This document shows, one piece after another, positions 1 through 8,703 of a stretch of 45,612 nt of DNA (positions are counted from its first letter, which is position 1; each line of letters opens with the position of its first letter). This stretch comes from an uncultured Opitutaceae bacterium (GTDB taxonomy: Bacteria > Verrucomicrobiota > Verrucomicrobiia > Opitutales > Opitutaceae). The notes under the pieces are model-generated. The model saw only the letters and a list, made by a program, of their open reading frames with translations. It made no database searches and was not told the origin of the DNA. Both the position numbers and the translations under genes were made by a program. The DNA is taken from positions 1-45,612 of the forward strand of contig CAITBM010000139.1 of NCBI GenBank assembly GCA_903890485.1. Reading direction: 5' to 3'.

Positions 1-1010
1 ACGAACGAATGCCGGAGTGCGTTCCTGGGCCAAGAGTCGAGGTTCGCACTGGGCTTGCCCTCGCCCTGTAGCAACGCCACGGCCTTCTTCTTGGCCTGCT
101 GGTAGAGGAGGTAGGTCGTTCGTTGCGTGGGGCGCACAGGGCCGCTCCTGTCCTTTGCGGGCCCCATCCACGCTCGGAGGTTGTCCAGTATCGGCACGAT
201 TCTTCGACTGTCGGTCTTCGCAGCCTGAGCATCGATCACGATGTGACCCTCCGCAAGGTTCACCTTGTCCCATGTCAGACGCCCGACCTCGGCATCCCTG
301 ATTCCCGCGAACGCCGATAGGGCAATCGATACGACGATCCTGCTGTCAGCCACAGAGAGGAGGGCTGCAACCTCGGTGGGGGTGAGGATCCCGGGTGCCG
401 TTACCGCACGGACTCTGGCCGTCTTAACGACAGGGTTTTCGCCAGCATAGCCCCTGGAGATGGCAAACGCGAACGCCGTCATGAGGACCTTCCGGTAATT
501 GCTGCGGCTGGTTGGGGAAAGCGTGAGTGCACGAAGCCAGTCGTCGATCTCTCGGGTCTCGATGGATGCGACCGGTCGGCCGTCGAAGGCCTGCCCGAAC
601 CCAGAAAGCCGTGTGCGGAGGTCCGCAACGTACGAGGTGGAATTGCGGTCTGCCTTTTTCGCCGCGATCATCTGCTCGCGAAGGACTCCGAAAGTCACCG
701 TCTTTTTGAGCATCAGGGCCCGCTTATGAAACGCCTCGGCTGCGACTGTGAGGTTGACCTGATGCTCAGCCAGAATCGCCAGAGCCCGCACCGCATCGAC
801 TCGCTGGGCGTCGTTCAGGTCCATCGCCGCCCTTCCCTGTTGGCTCAACTCGACGCGCTTCTTCCTGAGCCATTCGTCGCCCTCGTCGCGCGTCCCGAAG
901 AATTTGCGGATGCGGGCACCCTTCTGGTCACGGAGGCCCTCAACAACCCACTTGGACCCGGGCGTTTTCGCCGTATTGTTCGGGATGACCCGGGGTTTTG
1001 CGGTCTTCAC
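1..1010 (-). CDS. Tyrosine recombinase/phage-type integrase, C-terminus cut by window edge
   Basis: Tyrosine site-specific recombinase that would integrate or excise a mobile element at the neighbouring tRNA gene. I translated the minus strand by hand. An uninterrupted frame runs from GTG at 1010 to the window edge (336 complete codons). Residues 19-60 read like an arm-type/AP2-like N-terminal region rich in basic and aromatic residues. Residues about 115-200 fit a SAM-like core-binding domain. The catalytic domain starts near 210, with the first catalytic Arg at 238 (AFAGIRDAEVGRLTW), Lys265 (KTDSRRIVPI) and the second Arg at 333 (WPRNALRHSF). The final Tyr, probably some 40-60 residues further on, lies outside the window. 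GTG is the only usual start codon after the upstream in-frame TAA. In the usual HxxR box the first position is Asn330, with His following Arg, as I recall for some integrases of this type. The start lies about 100 bp from the 3' end of tRNA-Arg(CCG), the classic position of an integrase beside its attachment site. Confidence 0.9.
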   Translation of the reverse strand, partial: MKTAKPRVIPNNTAKTPGSKWVVEGLRDQKGARIRKFFGTRDEGDEWLRKKRVELSQQGRAAMDLNDAQRVDAVRALAILAEHQVNLTVAAEAFHKRALMLKKTVTFGVLREQMIAAKKADRNSTSYVADLRTRLSGFGQAFDGRPVASIETREIDDWLRALTLSPTSRSNYRKVLMTAFAFAISRGYAGENPVVKTARVRAVTAPGILTPTEVAALLSVADSRIVVSIALSAFAGIRDAEVGRLTWDKVNLAEGHIVIDAQAAKTDSRRIVPILDNLRAWMGPAKDRSGPVRPTQRTTYLLYQQAKKKAVALLQGEGKPSANLDSWPRNALRHSF

Positions 1011-1135
1011 GGGCCTTAGAAAAGCATCTTCCGGCCCTTAACGTCAATATAATGCCAATGAAGGTAGGTCCCAAATCCAGAATAAACCCGTAAACTCTTG
1101 TACATCAGGTGGTGCGAGTGCCGGGAGTCGAACCC
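1011..1135. other. Probable attachment-site region at the 3' end of tRNA-Arg(CCG)
   Basis: The interval between the integrase start and the tRNA holds no gene. The encoded CCA end and T-arm of tRNA-Arg(CCG) face the integrase. Integrases of this kind usually recombine inside the T-arm or 3' end of a tRNA gene, so the crossover is probably within about 1110-1135. Only one element end is in the window, so the direct repeat that would prove it cannot be seen. This is inference from position. Confidence 0.4.
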
Positions 1136-1184
1136 GGATCAATGGCTTCGGAGGCCACTACACTATCCATTGTGCTACACTCGC
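1110..1184 (-). tRNA. tRNA-Arg (anticodon CCG)
   Basis: The reverse complement folds as a full cloverleaf. The acceptor GCGAGTG pairs with CACTCGC, the D-stem is GCAC/GTGT, the anticodon stem GTGGC/GCCAT encloses loop CTCCGAA (anticodon CCG, reading CGG), and the T-arm carries the TTCGA sequence. Discriminator A and an encoded CCA follow. It lies downstream of gltX in the same direction, after a run of six T on the sense strand. Its 3' end faces the integrase. Confidence 0.95.
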
Positions 1185-1228
1185 AAAAAACCCGAGGGAG
1201 GACAGCAAACCGCCCGTCAAACGGGAGG

Positions 1229-2545
1229 TCAAGCCGTAGCGAGGAACCGCTGAAGTCGCTGGGTGACCCGGTCGCGGCCAAGCACGCGAAGGAGCCCGTA
1301 GAAGCTGGGCCCGACAGGGGTGCCAGAAAGCGCTAGGCGTGCGGGATGGATATAGTCGCCCGTAGAAGCCCCGTGGGACGCGGCCAGCTGCTGGACAAGC
1401 GCCTCAAGGGCCGCATCGGTCGCGAAGTCCGCCGCGGGAAGTGCTGCGACTAGTTCGCCCAGGCGCACCTTGGGGTCGCCCTTTGAGAACACCTTCTCGC
1501 GCGCCTTCTGGTCGATCGCGTAGTCGTCGCTGAAGAAATACCCGATGAACCCGGGCAGGTCCTCAAAGGACCGTATCTTCGGCTGGCAAAGCAGGACCAC
1601 CTCGCGCAGGTAAGCGTCCTCGGGCGCATTCTCGCCAAACACTTTCCTCTTGGCGAGGAAGTCCCTGGCAAAGGCGAAGCACGCGTCAGGCGCCATGGCG
1701 TGCAGGTACCCCATGTTCATGTGCGAGAGCTTCTTCTCGTCGAAGCGCGCATTGCTCTGGTTGATGCCGGGCAGGTCGAACAGGCGGATGACCTCCTCGA
1801 TCGGGAGCTTCTCCCGGTCGTCCTTCGGCGACCAGCCGAGGAGGCACAGGAAGTTAACGAGCGCCTCGGGCAGGAAGCCGCGGTTCTGGTATTCCTCGAT
1901 CAGCGCCCCCTGGTCCCTCTTGGACATCTTGCCCGGGCCGTTCTGCTTAAGGATGAGCGGGATGTGCGCGTAGATGGGAAGCGGGGCCCCGAAGGCCTTG
2001 AAGAGCTCCGTGTGCTTGCTCGTGTTGGAGAGGTGGTCCTCGCCGCGGATCACGTGGGTGACCTTCATCGCGATGTCGTCAACGACGTTCACGAAGTGGA
2101 AGACGGGATTTCCGTCCGACCGCACGATCACAAAATCCTTCTCCTCTGTGCGCTCGACGCGGCCGCGGATCGCATCCTCGATCACCTGGGGCTCGCCGCT
2201 GATCTTGAAGAACAGGGCCCCGTCCTTCTCGTAGGTCCTGCCCGCAGCCTTCAGGCGCTCCAGGTATTCCTTGTAGATGGCCGAGCGCTCGCTCTGGCGG
2301 TACGGGCCAAAGTCGCCCCCGATCCCGGGACCCTCGTCCCAGTTCATCCCGAGCCAGCGCAGGCTGTTGTAGATCAGGTTCAGGAACTCCTCGCTGTTGC
2401 GGGTCTGGTCCGTGTCCTCGACCCGCAGGATGAACACTCCGCCGGTGTGGCGGGCATAGAGCCAGTTGAACAGGGCCGTCCGGGCGCTCCCGATGTGGAA
2501 GAATCCGGTCGGGCTTGGGGCGAATCGAACTCGGACTTGGGACAT
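1229..2545 (-). CDS. gltX: Glutamyl-tRNA synthetase
   Basis: Class I aminoacyl-tRNA synthetase that charges tRNA-Glu with glutamate in the cytoplasm. The chosen ATG at 2545 gives 438 residues beginning [20 protein letters not shown], which places the HIGH-class signature (HIGS, residues 17-20) at the conserved distance from the N-terminus. A further upstream start would add about 24 residues without family similarity. The second signature, KMSKRD, is preceded by GPG as usual and followed by the anticodon-binding region (VNFLCLLGW). At 438 residues it is a little short for GltX (often 460-500), mostly at the C-terminal end. The gene diverges from the M14 peptidase-like gene with 58 bp between starts. 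tRNA-Arg(CCG) follows in the same orientation. Confidence 0.95.
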   Translation of the reverse strand: MSQVRVRFAPSPTGFFHIGSARTALFNWLYARHTGGVFILRVEDTDQTRNSEEFLNLIYNSLRWLGMNWDEGPGIGGDFGPYRQSERSAIYKEYLERLKAAGRTYEKDGALFFKISGEPQVIEDAIRGRVERTEEKDFVIVRSDGNPVFHFVNVVDDIAMKVTHVIRGEDHLSNTSKHTELFKAFGAPLPIYAHIPLILKQNGPGKMSKRDQGALIEEYQNRGFLPEALVNFLCLLGWSPKDDREKLPIEEVIRLFDLPGINQSNARFDEKKLSHMNMGYLHAMAPDACFAFARDFLAKRKVFGENAPEDAYLREVVLLCQPKIRSFEDLPGFIGYFFSDDYAIDQKAREKVFSKGDPKVRLGELVAALPAADFATDAALEALVQQLAASHGASTGDYIHPARLALSGTPVGPSFYGLLRVLGRDRVTQRLQRFLATA

Positions 2546-2603
2546 GGTTGGGTTTAAGGATTGCGGCTTGTGATTTGGGCGAGGGGCAAGCAAGAACCAT
2601 CCC

Positions 2604-3365
2604 ATGACTGCTGTCAAAGCCGCACCCTTGGACCCCGCCGGCCTTGCCGCCCAGTTCCGCGAGGCCGGGGAAAAGGCCGGGTTTCGGTACGAAGCCTATG
2701 GCGCCGCCGGGGACCTCCCTCTCTTTGCCCTCACCAAGCGCACGCCCGGGCCCCGCCCGAGGATCTACCTTTCCGCGGGGATCCACGGGGACGAGCCCGC
2801 ACCTCCGCTTGCGCTCCTCTCCCTGATCGAGTCGGGCCAACTGGACAAGCGCGCCGTCTGGTTCCTCTGCCCGATGCTCCACCCCGGCGGACTTGCCCGC
2901 GGGGTCCGCGAAAACGAGGCCGGCGTGGACCTGAACCGCGACTACCGCCACCTCGAGACTCCCGAGGTGAAGGCCCATGTGGCTTGGCTAAGCCACCAGC
3001 CGAGCTTCGACCTGGCCATTTGCGTCCACGAGGACTGGGAATCCAAGGGATTCTACCTCTATGAGCTCAACCCCGACGACCGGCCGAGCCTGGCCCCTGC
3101 GATGCTGAAGGCAGCCGGCAAGGTCTGCCCGATTGACCTGAGTCCCGAGATCGAGGGCCGCGAGGCCAAGGGGGGCGTCATCCGCCCGAAACTTGCCCCC
3201 GAGGAACGGGAGAAGTGGCCCGAGGCGATCTACCTCCAGGTCAACCACACCCGGCTCTCATACACGACGGAGACCCCCTCCTCGCTCCCCCTGAAGACCC
3301 GGGTCGCGGCGCACCGCTCGGCGCTGTTTGCGGCGATCGACGGCGTCGTCAAACGACGCGGCTAG
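2604..3365 (+). CDS. M14-family zinc carboxypeptidase/deacylase-like protein
   Basis: Predicted zinc hydrolase of the M14 carboxypeptidase / succinylglutamate desuccinylase fold, 253 residues, apparently cytosolic since there is no signal peptide. Zinc ligands are visible as His61 and Glu64 (GIHGDEP) and His142 (CVHED). Asn112-Arg113 (VDLNRDY) is the substrate carboxylate-binding pair of the family, and Glu223 (YTTETPSS) fits the catalytic glutamate. A complete catalytic set argues for an active enzyme. The substrate cannot be told from sequence: murein-peptide amidases (MpaA-like) and N-acyl amino acid deacylases share these motifs. The stop codon overlaps by four bases the convergent end of the pseudouridine synthase gene. 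Confidence 0.8.
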   Translation: MTAVKAAPLDPAGLAAQFREAGEKAGFRYEAYGAAGDLPLFALTKRTPGPRPRIYLSAGIHGDEPAPPLALLSLIESGQLDKRAVWFLCPMLHPGGLARGVRENEAGVDLNRDYRHLETPEVKAHVAWLSHQPSFDLAICVHEDWESKGFYLYELNPDDRPSLAPAMLKAAGKVCPIDLSPEIEGREAKGGVIRPKLAPEEREKWPEAIYLQVNHTRLSYTTETPSSLPLKTRVAAHRSALFAAIDGVVKRRG

Positions 3366-4177
3366 TCGGGCAGGGCCCTTCGTGCGTCGAGGCCCACCCG
3401 CGCGCAGAACCCCGCCATGTCCGCCGGAAGGGGTGCGTCAAACACGTGCTCCAAGCCCGCGGGCCTCAGGTCTATCCGCGCGCAGTGCAGCGCCTGGCGC
3501 GGCAGAAGCAGGCGGCTTTCAAGGGCGGGCCCCCACCCCTTGTCGATGAACTCCAGGTAGAGCCGGGCGTCGGGCCCGTAGATCTTGTCGCCCACGATCG
3601 GCATCCCGAGCCACTGCGCATGGGCGCGGATCTGGTGCTTGCGGCCCGTTTCCGTGGTGACCCGAACGAGAGTGAACCCGCCGGCAGAGGAAACCGGCTC
3701 AAATCGAGTGACTGACTTCTGCCCGTCGGGGGTCACCGCGGATTTCATGAATACCGGGCTCGCCGTATCGGCGCCCAGCGGTTGGTCCACGACGACCGCC
3801 TCTCCAAGGGACCCGGTTAGGATTGCGGCGTAGGCCTTGCCCACTTTCCGGTCCTGCATGGCCTTCTGAAGCCGGCTCGCCATCTTGGGGTCCTTCGCAA
3901 GGACCACAACTCCGCTCGTTTCGCGGTCGAGGCGGAACACCAGGTGGATCGTTTCCAGGTTCGAGCGGGTTCGCGCGGCGCCCACCAGGCTCGACCACGG
4001 CCCATGCTTCGAGGGATGGCACACGACGTCGCCCGGCTTGTTCACCACGACCAGCCGCGCATCCTCGTAAACCACCCACGAGGCCAGTTCCTCGGGCGAG
4101 ATGATCCGCGCGGGACCCTGTGCAAGGCGCCTCGGCCACGCCGAGGCCCGGGGTCCCTCCTGACCCGGCTCCTTCAC
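3362..4177 (-). CDS. RluA-family RNA pseudouridine synthase
   Basis: Isomerises uridine to pseudouridine in rRNA or tRNA. The protein has 271 residues. The family motif RLDRETSG is at residues 82-89, with the catalytic Asp84. In many RluA proteins the motif begins HRLD; here it is FRLD. Other family blocks are VVVNKPGDVVCHP (near residue 44), KAYAAIL and a GRKHQIRAHAQWLGMPIVGD block. No separate S4 domain is present, so it resembles the shorter RluA/TruC-like group rather than RluC/D. The target site is not predictable. The start ATG overlaps the stop of the SDR gene by four bases (ATGA), which indicates translational coupling. Confidence 0.9.
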   Translation of the reverse strand: MKEPGQEGPRASAWPRRLAQGPARIISPEELASWVVYEDARLVVVNKPGDVVCHPSKHGPWSSLVGAARTRSNLETIHLVFRLDRETSGVVVLAKDPKMASRLQKAMQDRKVGKAYAAILTGSLGEAVVVDQPLGADTASPVFMKSAVTPDGQKSVTRFEPVSSAGGFTLVRVTTETGRKHQIRAHAQWLGMPIVGDKIYGPDARLYLEFIDKGWGPALESRLLLPRQALHCARIDLRPAGLEHVFDAPLPADMAGFCARVGLDARRALPD

Positions 4178-4989
4178 GTCTTCACCTGCTTCAAACGGTA
4201 GCGCAAAAGCACCGCCGCCGCCAGGCGTGCGATCACGGGCTTAGGTATTATCGACACAAACGAGGTCATGATTTTATTTTTCCACCCGCTCACGACCATC
4301 GAGCGCCCTGATGCCAGTGCCTTAAGGGAGGCCTCCACGACCTTCTCGCTCGTCTCGCCGAACATGTTGGGGACGGACCCCTCGGCAAGTCCCGCACGCC
4401 TGAAGAAATCGGTCGAGGTGGGCCCGGGGCAAACGGCCAGGGCGCTCACTCCCGTCCCCCGCAACTCCTCGTTCAAGGCTAGGCTCCAATTCAGGACGAA
4501 GGCCTTTGTCGCCCCGTAGGTTCCCAGGTAGGGCGTGGGCTGGAAGGCCGCCGTCGAGGCGATCGTGATGATGGCCCCGCCACGGGCCTTAAGGATCGGC
4601 AGGAGATCCGCCGTCATCTGGACCACGGCCCGGACGTTCAGGTCGATCATCTCCAACTGCTGGGCGGCCCCCGGCTCCGGGAATACGCCGTAGATGCCGA
4701 ACCCGCTGTTGTTTATGAGGAGCACCTTCCCCTGGGGGACGTTCTGGAGGAAGTCCCTCACTTCGAGCAGTCCCTTTAATACCTGCTCCTTGTCGGAAAG
4801 ATCGCAGGGCACATGGCGCAGATTAAGCTTTTTGTTAATTATGTCCGGTTTGCGCCGAGATAGGTTGCAAAATGCCAATTCGGGGCAAAGTTTTGCCAAC
4901 AGTTCGATGTATGATTTTCCAATCCCGGAAGATCCGCCCGTGATGACGACCGCTCGGAAATCTTTAATAGCGGCAAAGGGCGAAGGCAT
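4174..4989 (-). CDS. Short-chain dehydrogenase/reductase
   Basis: NAD(P)-dependent oxidoreductase of the classical SDR family, 271 residues. The Rossmann motif TGGSSGIG is at residues 17-24, NNSG at about 93-96 replaces NNAG, and the catalytic Ser145, Tyr158 and Lys162 (YGATK) are all present. CPGPTSTDF follows, as in the DltE-like and acyl-ketoacyl reductase-like branches. The C-terminal tail after residue 225 is hydrophobic and ends in a basic stretch (RYRLKQVKT), suggesting peripheral membrane attachment as in 17-beta-HSD-like SDRs. The substrate is unknown. The first 150 bases of the gene are less GC-rich than the rest. It is upstream of and coupled to the pseudouridine synthase gene; no functional link between the two is evident. 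Confidence 0.85.
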   Translation of the reverse strand: MPSPFAAIKDFRAVVITGGSSGIGKSYIELLAKLCPELAFCNLSRRKPDIINKKLNLRHVPCDLSDKEQVLKGLLEVRDFLQNVPQGKVLLINNSGFGIYGVFPEPGAAQQLEMIDLNVRAVVQMTADLLPILKARGGAIITIASTAAFQPTPYLGTYGATKAFVLNWSLALNEELRGTGVSALAVCPGPTSTDFFRRAGLAEGSVPNMFGETSEKVVEASLKALASGRSMVVSGWKNKIMTSFVSIIPKPVIARLAAAVLLRYRLKQVKT

Positions 4990-5067
4990 CGGTGTTAAGA
5001 ATCTGAATTTTCCGCAGCAGGGATTAACTCTGGCTGCGCAGGTATAACCAAAATCAAAGGCTCATCC

Positions 5068-5439
5068 ATGAACAGACAAAATCATCCGGAACTGATCGTG
5101 TCAGGCATTCACTTGGATCTCACCCCTTCCCTTAAGATCTTTGTGCAGGAGAAAGCCGACCGATTGTTCCGACATGAGGAGAGGATACTTCGTCTGCGCG
5201 TGGAGCTCGAGTGCGACCCGAAGGAAAAGTTCGGCGCCCGCTTCAAGGCCAAGGGCCACATGACGATCGACGGACCCGCGCTCAACGCATCCGTGGAATC
5301 GGACGAGTGCCACAAGGCCGTGGCGCTTCTGGTGGACAAGCTCGACCGGATGCTCAGCCGCCGGGCGCAGCTCTACAAGGTTAAGCGCCACCACCCGCAC
5401 GCCATCGAGCTCGGTGCGGCACTTCCAAAGGCGATCTAG
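5068..5439 (+). CDS. hpf: Ribosome hibernation-promoting factor, short form
   Basis: Small ribosome-associated stress protein of the HPF/RaiA (YfiA) family, 123 residues. The beta-alpha-beta-beta-beta-alpha core is recognisable: an opening strand (LIVSGIHLDLTPSLKIFV), helix (EKADRLFRH), central strands with RLRVELECD and a final helix (CHKAVALLVDKLDRMLSRRAQLYKVKRH). It lacks the C-terminal dimerisation domain of long HPF, so by family rule it would need a partner factor to form 100S ribosomes or act as a RaiA-like 70S stabiliser. The upstream interval of 78 bp is AT-richer than the surroundings, and no Shine-Dalgarno sequence stands out. It converges on the subunit-3 gene, with only three bases between stops. 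Confidence 0.88.
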   Translation: MNRQNHPELIVSGIHLDLTPSLKIFVQEKADRLFRHEERILRLRVELECDPKEKFGARFKAKGHMTIDGPALNASVESDECHKAVALLVDKLDRMLSRRAQLYKVKRHHPHAIELGAALPKAI

Positions 5440-5442
5440 CGA

Positions 5443-6117
5443 CTACCACTTGACCTCGTCCACTAGACCGAGCTTGGCGACAAGCTCGGCGGGTGGGCCG
5501 TCAAAGGTGGCAAGGGGCACGTTCCCGACGTAGCCCAGGTCCTTCATCCCCACCGGGGTCGTGAAATAGCCGACTCCCACCAGGTCCCGGACCAGCCTGA
5601 AGAACGCCTGCGAGCTTCCCGCGTCCGGTTCCGCCTTTTGCGACCGGGACATCTCCTCGACGAGGACCAAGCGGTCGGCTTCCGAGGACTCCGCAAACCT
5701 CCGCCCGAAGCGCCTGACGGACTCCTCGTCCAGCCAGGCCATGCCGTCCAGGATGATCTTCCTGTCCCGAAGGTTGTCGGGATAGGGAGCGCTCACCCAC
5801 TCGTCCACGAAGTCCACCACTCCGACGGAGGTGGCGCTCGGGTTCTTCCCGTCGTCGGGGATGATGATGTCGGCAAGGACGGCGGCCTGCCGACGCTGAA
5901 GCTCGGTGAACGTGAGCGGCCAATAGTCGCCCGGCTTGCTCGCCTTCATCAGGTTCGAGTCCTTCCCGTAGCCAAACGGGGGCTCCGGTTCGGCGATCCC
6001 GGGGGGATTGGAGGCCCCCAGCATCGGGTTCCTCGCCATCACCACTCCGGCGCTCGCAGCCAACATCCACTTGATCGCCAGGCGGCGGTCCATTCTCGGG
6101 GGAAAGGGGGTGTTCAT
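5443..6117 (-). CDS. Gluconate 2-dehydrogenase subunit 3-like protein (downstream copy)
   Basis: Small subunit of a periplasmic or membrane-linked FAD dehydrogenase, 224 residues from the ATG at 6117. That start puts a twin-arginine-like leader at the N-terminus (MDRRLAIKWMLAASAGVVMA), so export through Tat together with its flavoprotein partner is likely. The body matches the subunit 3 family (PF13618-type): LTFTELQRRQAAVLADIIIP early, DFVDEWVSAPYP in the middle and a DLGYVGN-VPL block near the end. It lies 16 bp downstream of a GMC flavoprotein gene and is clearly paralogous to the product of 8030-8692; both end DEVKW. In characterised complexes the subunit assists export or maturation of the GMC subunit. 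Confidence 0.85.
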   Translation of the reverse strand: MNTPFPPRMDRRLAIKWMLAASAGVVMARNPMLGASNPPGIAEPEPPFGYGKDSNLMKASKPGDYWPLTFTELQRRQAAVLADIIIPDDGKNPSATSVGVVDFVDEWVSAPYPDNLRDRKIILDGMAWLDEESVRRFGRRFAESSEADRLVLVEEMSRSQKAEPDAGSSQAFFRLVRDLVGVGYFTTPVGMKDLGYVGNVPLATFDGPPAELVAKLGLVDEVKW

Positions 6118-6133
6118 CGGTGTATCCTCGGGT

Positions 6134-7936
6134 TCAGAGGTTGCCCTGGCGCATCTGGTCAAGGATCCGGTCAGCGGTCCGCCAGGCGAGCGCCATGATC
6201 GTGAGCGTGGGGTTCTTGTCGGCGTTCGAGGCAAACACCCCGCCATCGGCCACGAAGACGTTGGGGACGTCCCAAGTCTGGGACCAGGAATTGGTGACGG
6301 AGGAGGAAGCCTTGTCACCCATGATCGTTCCCCCGACCTCGTGGATGATCGCGCCGCCCGGCTCGATGGCCTTGCTCCCGTCGGGACTGGGCGTGCCTTT
6401 GCTTGTTCCGCCCATGGCCGCAATCCAGTCGGCAAAGGTCCGCTGCATGTGGGCCACCTGCTTGAACTCGTGGTCCGACCACTTCCAGGTAAACCTGAGG
6501 ACCGGAATCCCCCACTTGTCCACGGCCTTCGGGTCGATCTCGCAGAACGAGTCGGCGTTGGGGATCATCTCTCCGCGGCCGGTGAACCCGACATAGGAGC
6601 CGTAGTAGCGGCGAGCCTCCTCGCGGAGCCTCCTGCCATAGGAGGTGTTGCCGTCGGCGTTGGGTCCAAAGCTGGAGAAGCCCTGGGGCATGGTCTTTCC
6701 CGTGCCGAATTCAACATGGTAGCCGCGCGCAAAGCCAAGCTTGCCGGCCCGCTGCTCCTTGTAGAGCCACCACGGGGCGTACACGTGCCCGCCCCCGGCG
6801 CCGTCCTCGTTGTGGGGCGGCAGGGATTCGAGGAGGGGAATCTGCCCGTTCCAGGACGCGCCTACGGTGTCCATGATGTACTTCCCCACCAGTCCGCTCG
6901 AATTGGCGAGGCCGTTCGGGAAGAGTGCGGACTTTGAGTTGAGGAGGATGCGCACGGACTCGCAGGCGCCGGCCCCGAGCACAACGACCCGGGCCGACAC
7001 GTGGTGCTCCGTGCCGGTGGTCTTGTCGATGTAGGTGACACCGGTGGCCTTGCCCGCGGCGTCAACCGTCACCTCCCGGACCATGGCCTGGGTGAGTATG
7101 TCGAGGTTGCCGGTCGCCAGGGCCGGCGGGATGTGAACCGTGGTCGACTGATAGTTGGCGCGGATGGCGCAACCCCTGCCGCAATCCGTGGCCCAGAAGC
7201 AGGCCGCGCGATTCTGCATGTCCTCGGCGAGGATGCGCTGGGCCTTGGCATTGCCGGGATGAATCTTCGCGGGCAGGTTCTTGCTGTCGAGCGGACGCGA
7301 CAGGACGGCGCGGTGGGCCGCGATCACGGGGATCCCGAGCGGCCTGCCGCGCTGGCGGGCAAGGAGTTCCCCGATCCGCGCGCGCGGAGGAGGCAAGAGG
7401 ACCCCCTCGGGTGAGTTCGGGGTGTTCTCAAGGCCCTCGTTCGTCCCGTAGACCCCGACCAGCATCTCGACCTTGTCGTAGTATGGGGACACGTCCTCGT
7501 AGGAGATCGGCCAGTCGAACCCGAGGCCGTCCCGGCTCCTGGGCTTGAAGTCATAGGGTCCGTTCCGGAGCGAGATCCGGCCCCAGTGGTTCGTCCTTCC
7601 GCCGAGCATCCGGGAGCGCCACCACGTGAACTTCCGGTTCTTCTCCGTGGACACGTTTGTGTACGGCTCGCCAGGGACGGTCCAGCCTCCCCCAACGGTT
7701 GCATCGAAATACCCGAAGTATTTCTCCGGGGTACCCGATCCACGAAGGGGTGCCGTGTCGGGCGTGTTGAACATCGGGCTTTCCGTCCTCGGGTCGTAGT
7801 TGCGGCCGGCCTCCAGCATGAGGACCCGCGCCCCCTCCATGGTCAGCGTGTAGGCGGTCTGCCCGCCCGCTGCGCCCGACCCCACCACGATCACGTCGTA
7901 ACTCTTTGCGGTCGATCCGGAGTCAATGAGGGGCAT
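6134..7936 (-). CDS. GMC-family FAD oxidoreductase (downstream copy)
   Basis: Predicted FAD-dependent sugar or alcohol dehydrogenase, 600 residues from ATG 7936. An alternative ATG at 7981 would add 15 residues absent from the paralogue. The dinucleotide-binding motif VVGSGAAGG covers residues 17-25 and is followed by VLMLEAGRNYDP. GRTNHWGR near residue 125 is the second GMC block. The C-terminal substrate domain carries HEVGGTIMG (probable catalytic His) and SNADKNPTLTIMALAWR (partner Asn). This type pairs with subunit 3 and often a cytochrome c, as in fructose, gluconate and glucoside-3-dehydrogenases. No cytochrome gene is in the window, so the electron acceptor is unknown. The substrate cannot be assigned; a 3-keto-glycoside route is one possibility. 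It is probably cotranscribed with the upstream copy. Confidence 0.9.
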   Translation of the reverse strand: MPLIDSGSTAKSYDVIVVGSGAAGGQTAYTLTMEGARVLMLEAGRNYDPRTESPMFNTPDTAPLRGSGTPEKYFGYFDATVGGGWTVPGEPYTNVSTEKNRKFTWWRSRMLGGRTNHWGRISLRNGPYDFKPRSRDGLGFDWPISYEDVSPYYDKVEMLVGVYGTNEGLENTPNSPEGVLLPPPRARIGELLARQRGRPLGIPVIAAHRAVLSRPLDSKNLPAKIHPGNAKAQRILAEDMQNRAACFWATDCGRGCAIRANYQSTTVHIPPALATGNLDILTQAMVREVTVDAAGKATGVTYIDKTTGTEHHVSARVVVLGAGACESVRILLNSKSALFPNGLANSSGLVGKYIMDTVGASWNGQIPLLESLPPHNEDGAGGGHVYAPWWLYKEQRAGKLGFARGYHVEFGTGKTMPQGFSSFGPNADGNTSYGRRLREEARRYYGSYVGFTGRGEMIPNADSFCEIDPKAVDKWGIPVLRFTWKWSDHEFKQVAHMQRTFADWIAAMGGTSKGTPSPDGSKAIEPGGAIIHEVGGTIMGDKASSSVTNSWSQTWDVPNVFVADGGVFASNADKNPTLTIMALAWRTADRILDQMRQGNL

Positions 7937-8029
7937 GGGGGATGGGGATAATGATAGCGGTTCCCGGCTCGAGTTGTCCAATCTTAAGGCGGACTGGGGG
8001 AACGAAATATTGGAGGAAGAGCCTGGGCG

Positions 8030-8692
8030 TCACCATTTGACCTCGTCGGTGAGACCCAGCTTCTCGATCAGGTCAGCCGGCGGGCCCTCAAAGCGAGGAA
8101 GGGGAACATTTCCGATATAGCCCAGGTCCGTCATCCCGACCGGGGTCGAGAAGAACCCGGCTGCGGCGAGGTTCCTGAAGCGCTTGAAGAAGCGGGACGC
8201 GACCTCCAGTTGCGAGCCGGCCGGGGCTTCGGGCGCCATCTCCTCGCAGAGCGAGATCTGCTGCTCCGGCCTCGCCTCGGAAAACGCCCGTCCGAATCGC
8301 GCCCTCGACTGGGTGTCCACCCAGGCAAGCCCGGGAAGGATCACCGCCCTGTCCTTCACCTGCGCCGGATAGGGTGCGCTCACCCACTCGTCGATAAAGT
8401 CGTGGACGCCAAGCGCCGAAGCGCTCGGCGAACGGTCGTCTGCGGGCAGCACCTGGTCGCAGAGGGCTGCGACGTCCCTGCGCACCGCGTCCGTGAACGT
8501 GAGCGGCCAGAACTCGCCCGGCTTGTGGGCCTTCAGGAGATCGGCGTCCTTGCCGTACCCCTCACTCGCGGAGCCCGGGGGCGTTGCCTCGGCAAACGAG
8601 AGCGGGTGGACCAGGAGCGTCCCGGCCCCGGCGGCCAGCATCCATTTGATCGCGACCCTGCGGTCCATGCGCGGGGAAAGTTCTGGGTTCAT
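8030..8692 (-). CDS. Gluconate 2-dehydrogenase subunit 3-like protein (upstream copy)
   Basis: Partner subunit of the GMC enzyme encoded 11 bp upstream, 220 residues. It starts with a twin-arginine-type leader (MDRRVAIKWMLAAGAGTLLV) like its paralogue at 5443-6117. It shares the KPGEFWPLTFTDAVRRDVAAL region, HDFIDEWVSAPYP and the terminal TDLGYIGNVPLPRFEGPP block. The middle part (residues about 130-160) differs most between the copies. The function is inferred from the family: export and assembly partner of a membrane-attached FAD dehydrogenase. A 93-bp gap separates it from the next GMC gene; no terminator hairpin with a T-run is apparent there, so all four genes may form one transcript. 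Confidence 0.85.
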   Translation of the reverse strand: MNPELSPRMDRRVAIKWMLAAGAGTLLVHPLSFAEATPPGSASEGYGKDADLLKAHKPGEFWPLTFTDAVRRDVAALCDQVLPADDRSPSASALGVHDFIDEWVSAPYPAQVKDRAVILPGLAWVDTQSRARFGRAFSEARPEQQISLCEEMAPEAPAGSQLEVASRFFKRFRNLAAAGFFSTPVGMTDLGYIGNVPLPRFEGPPADLIEKLGLTDEVKW

Positions 8693-8703
8693 GCTCTTTG
8701 CCC

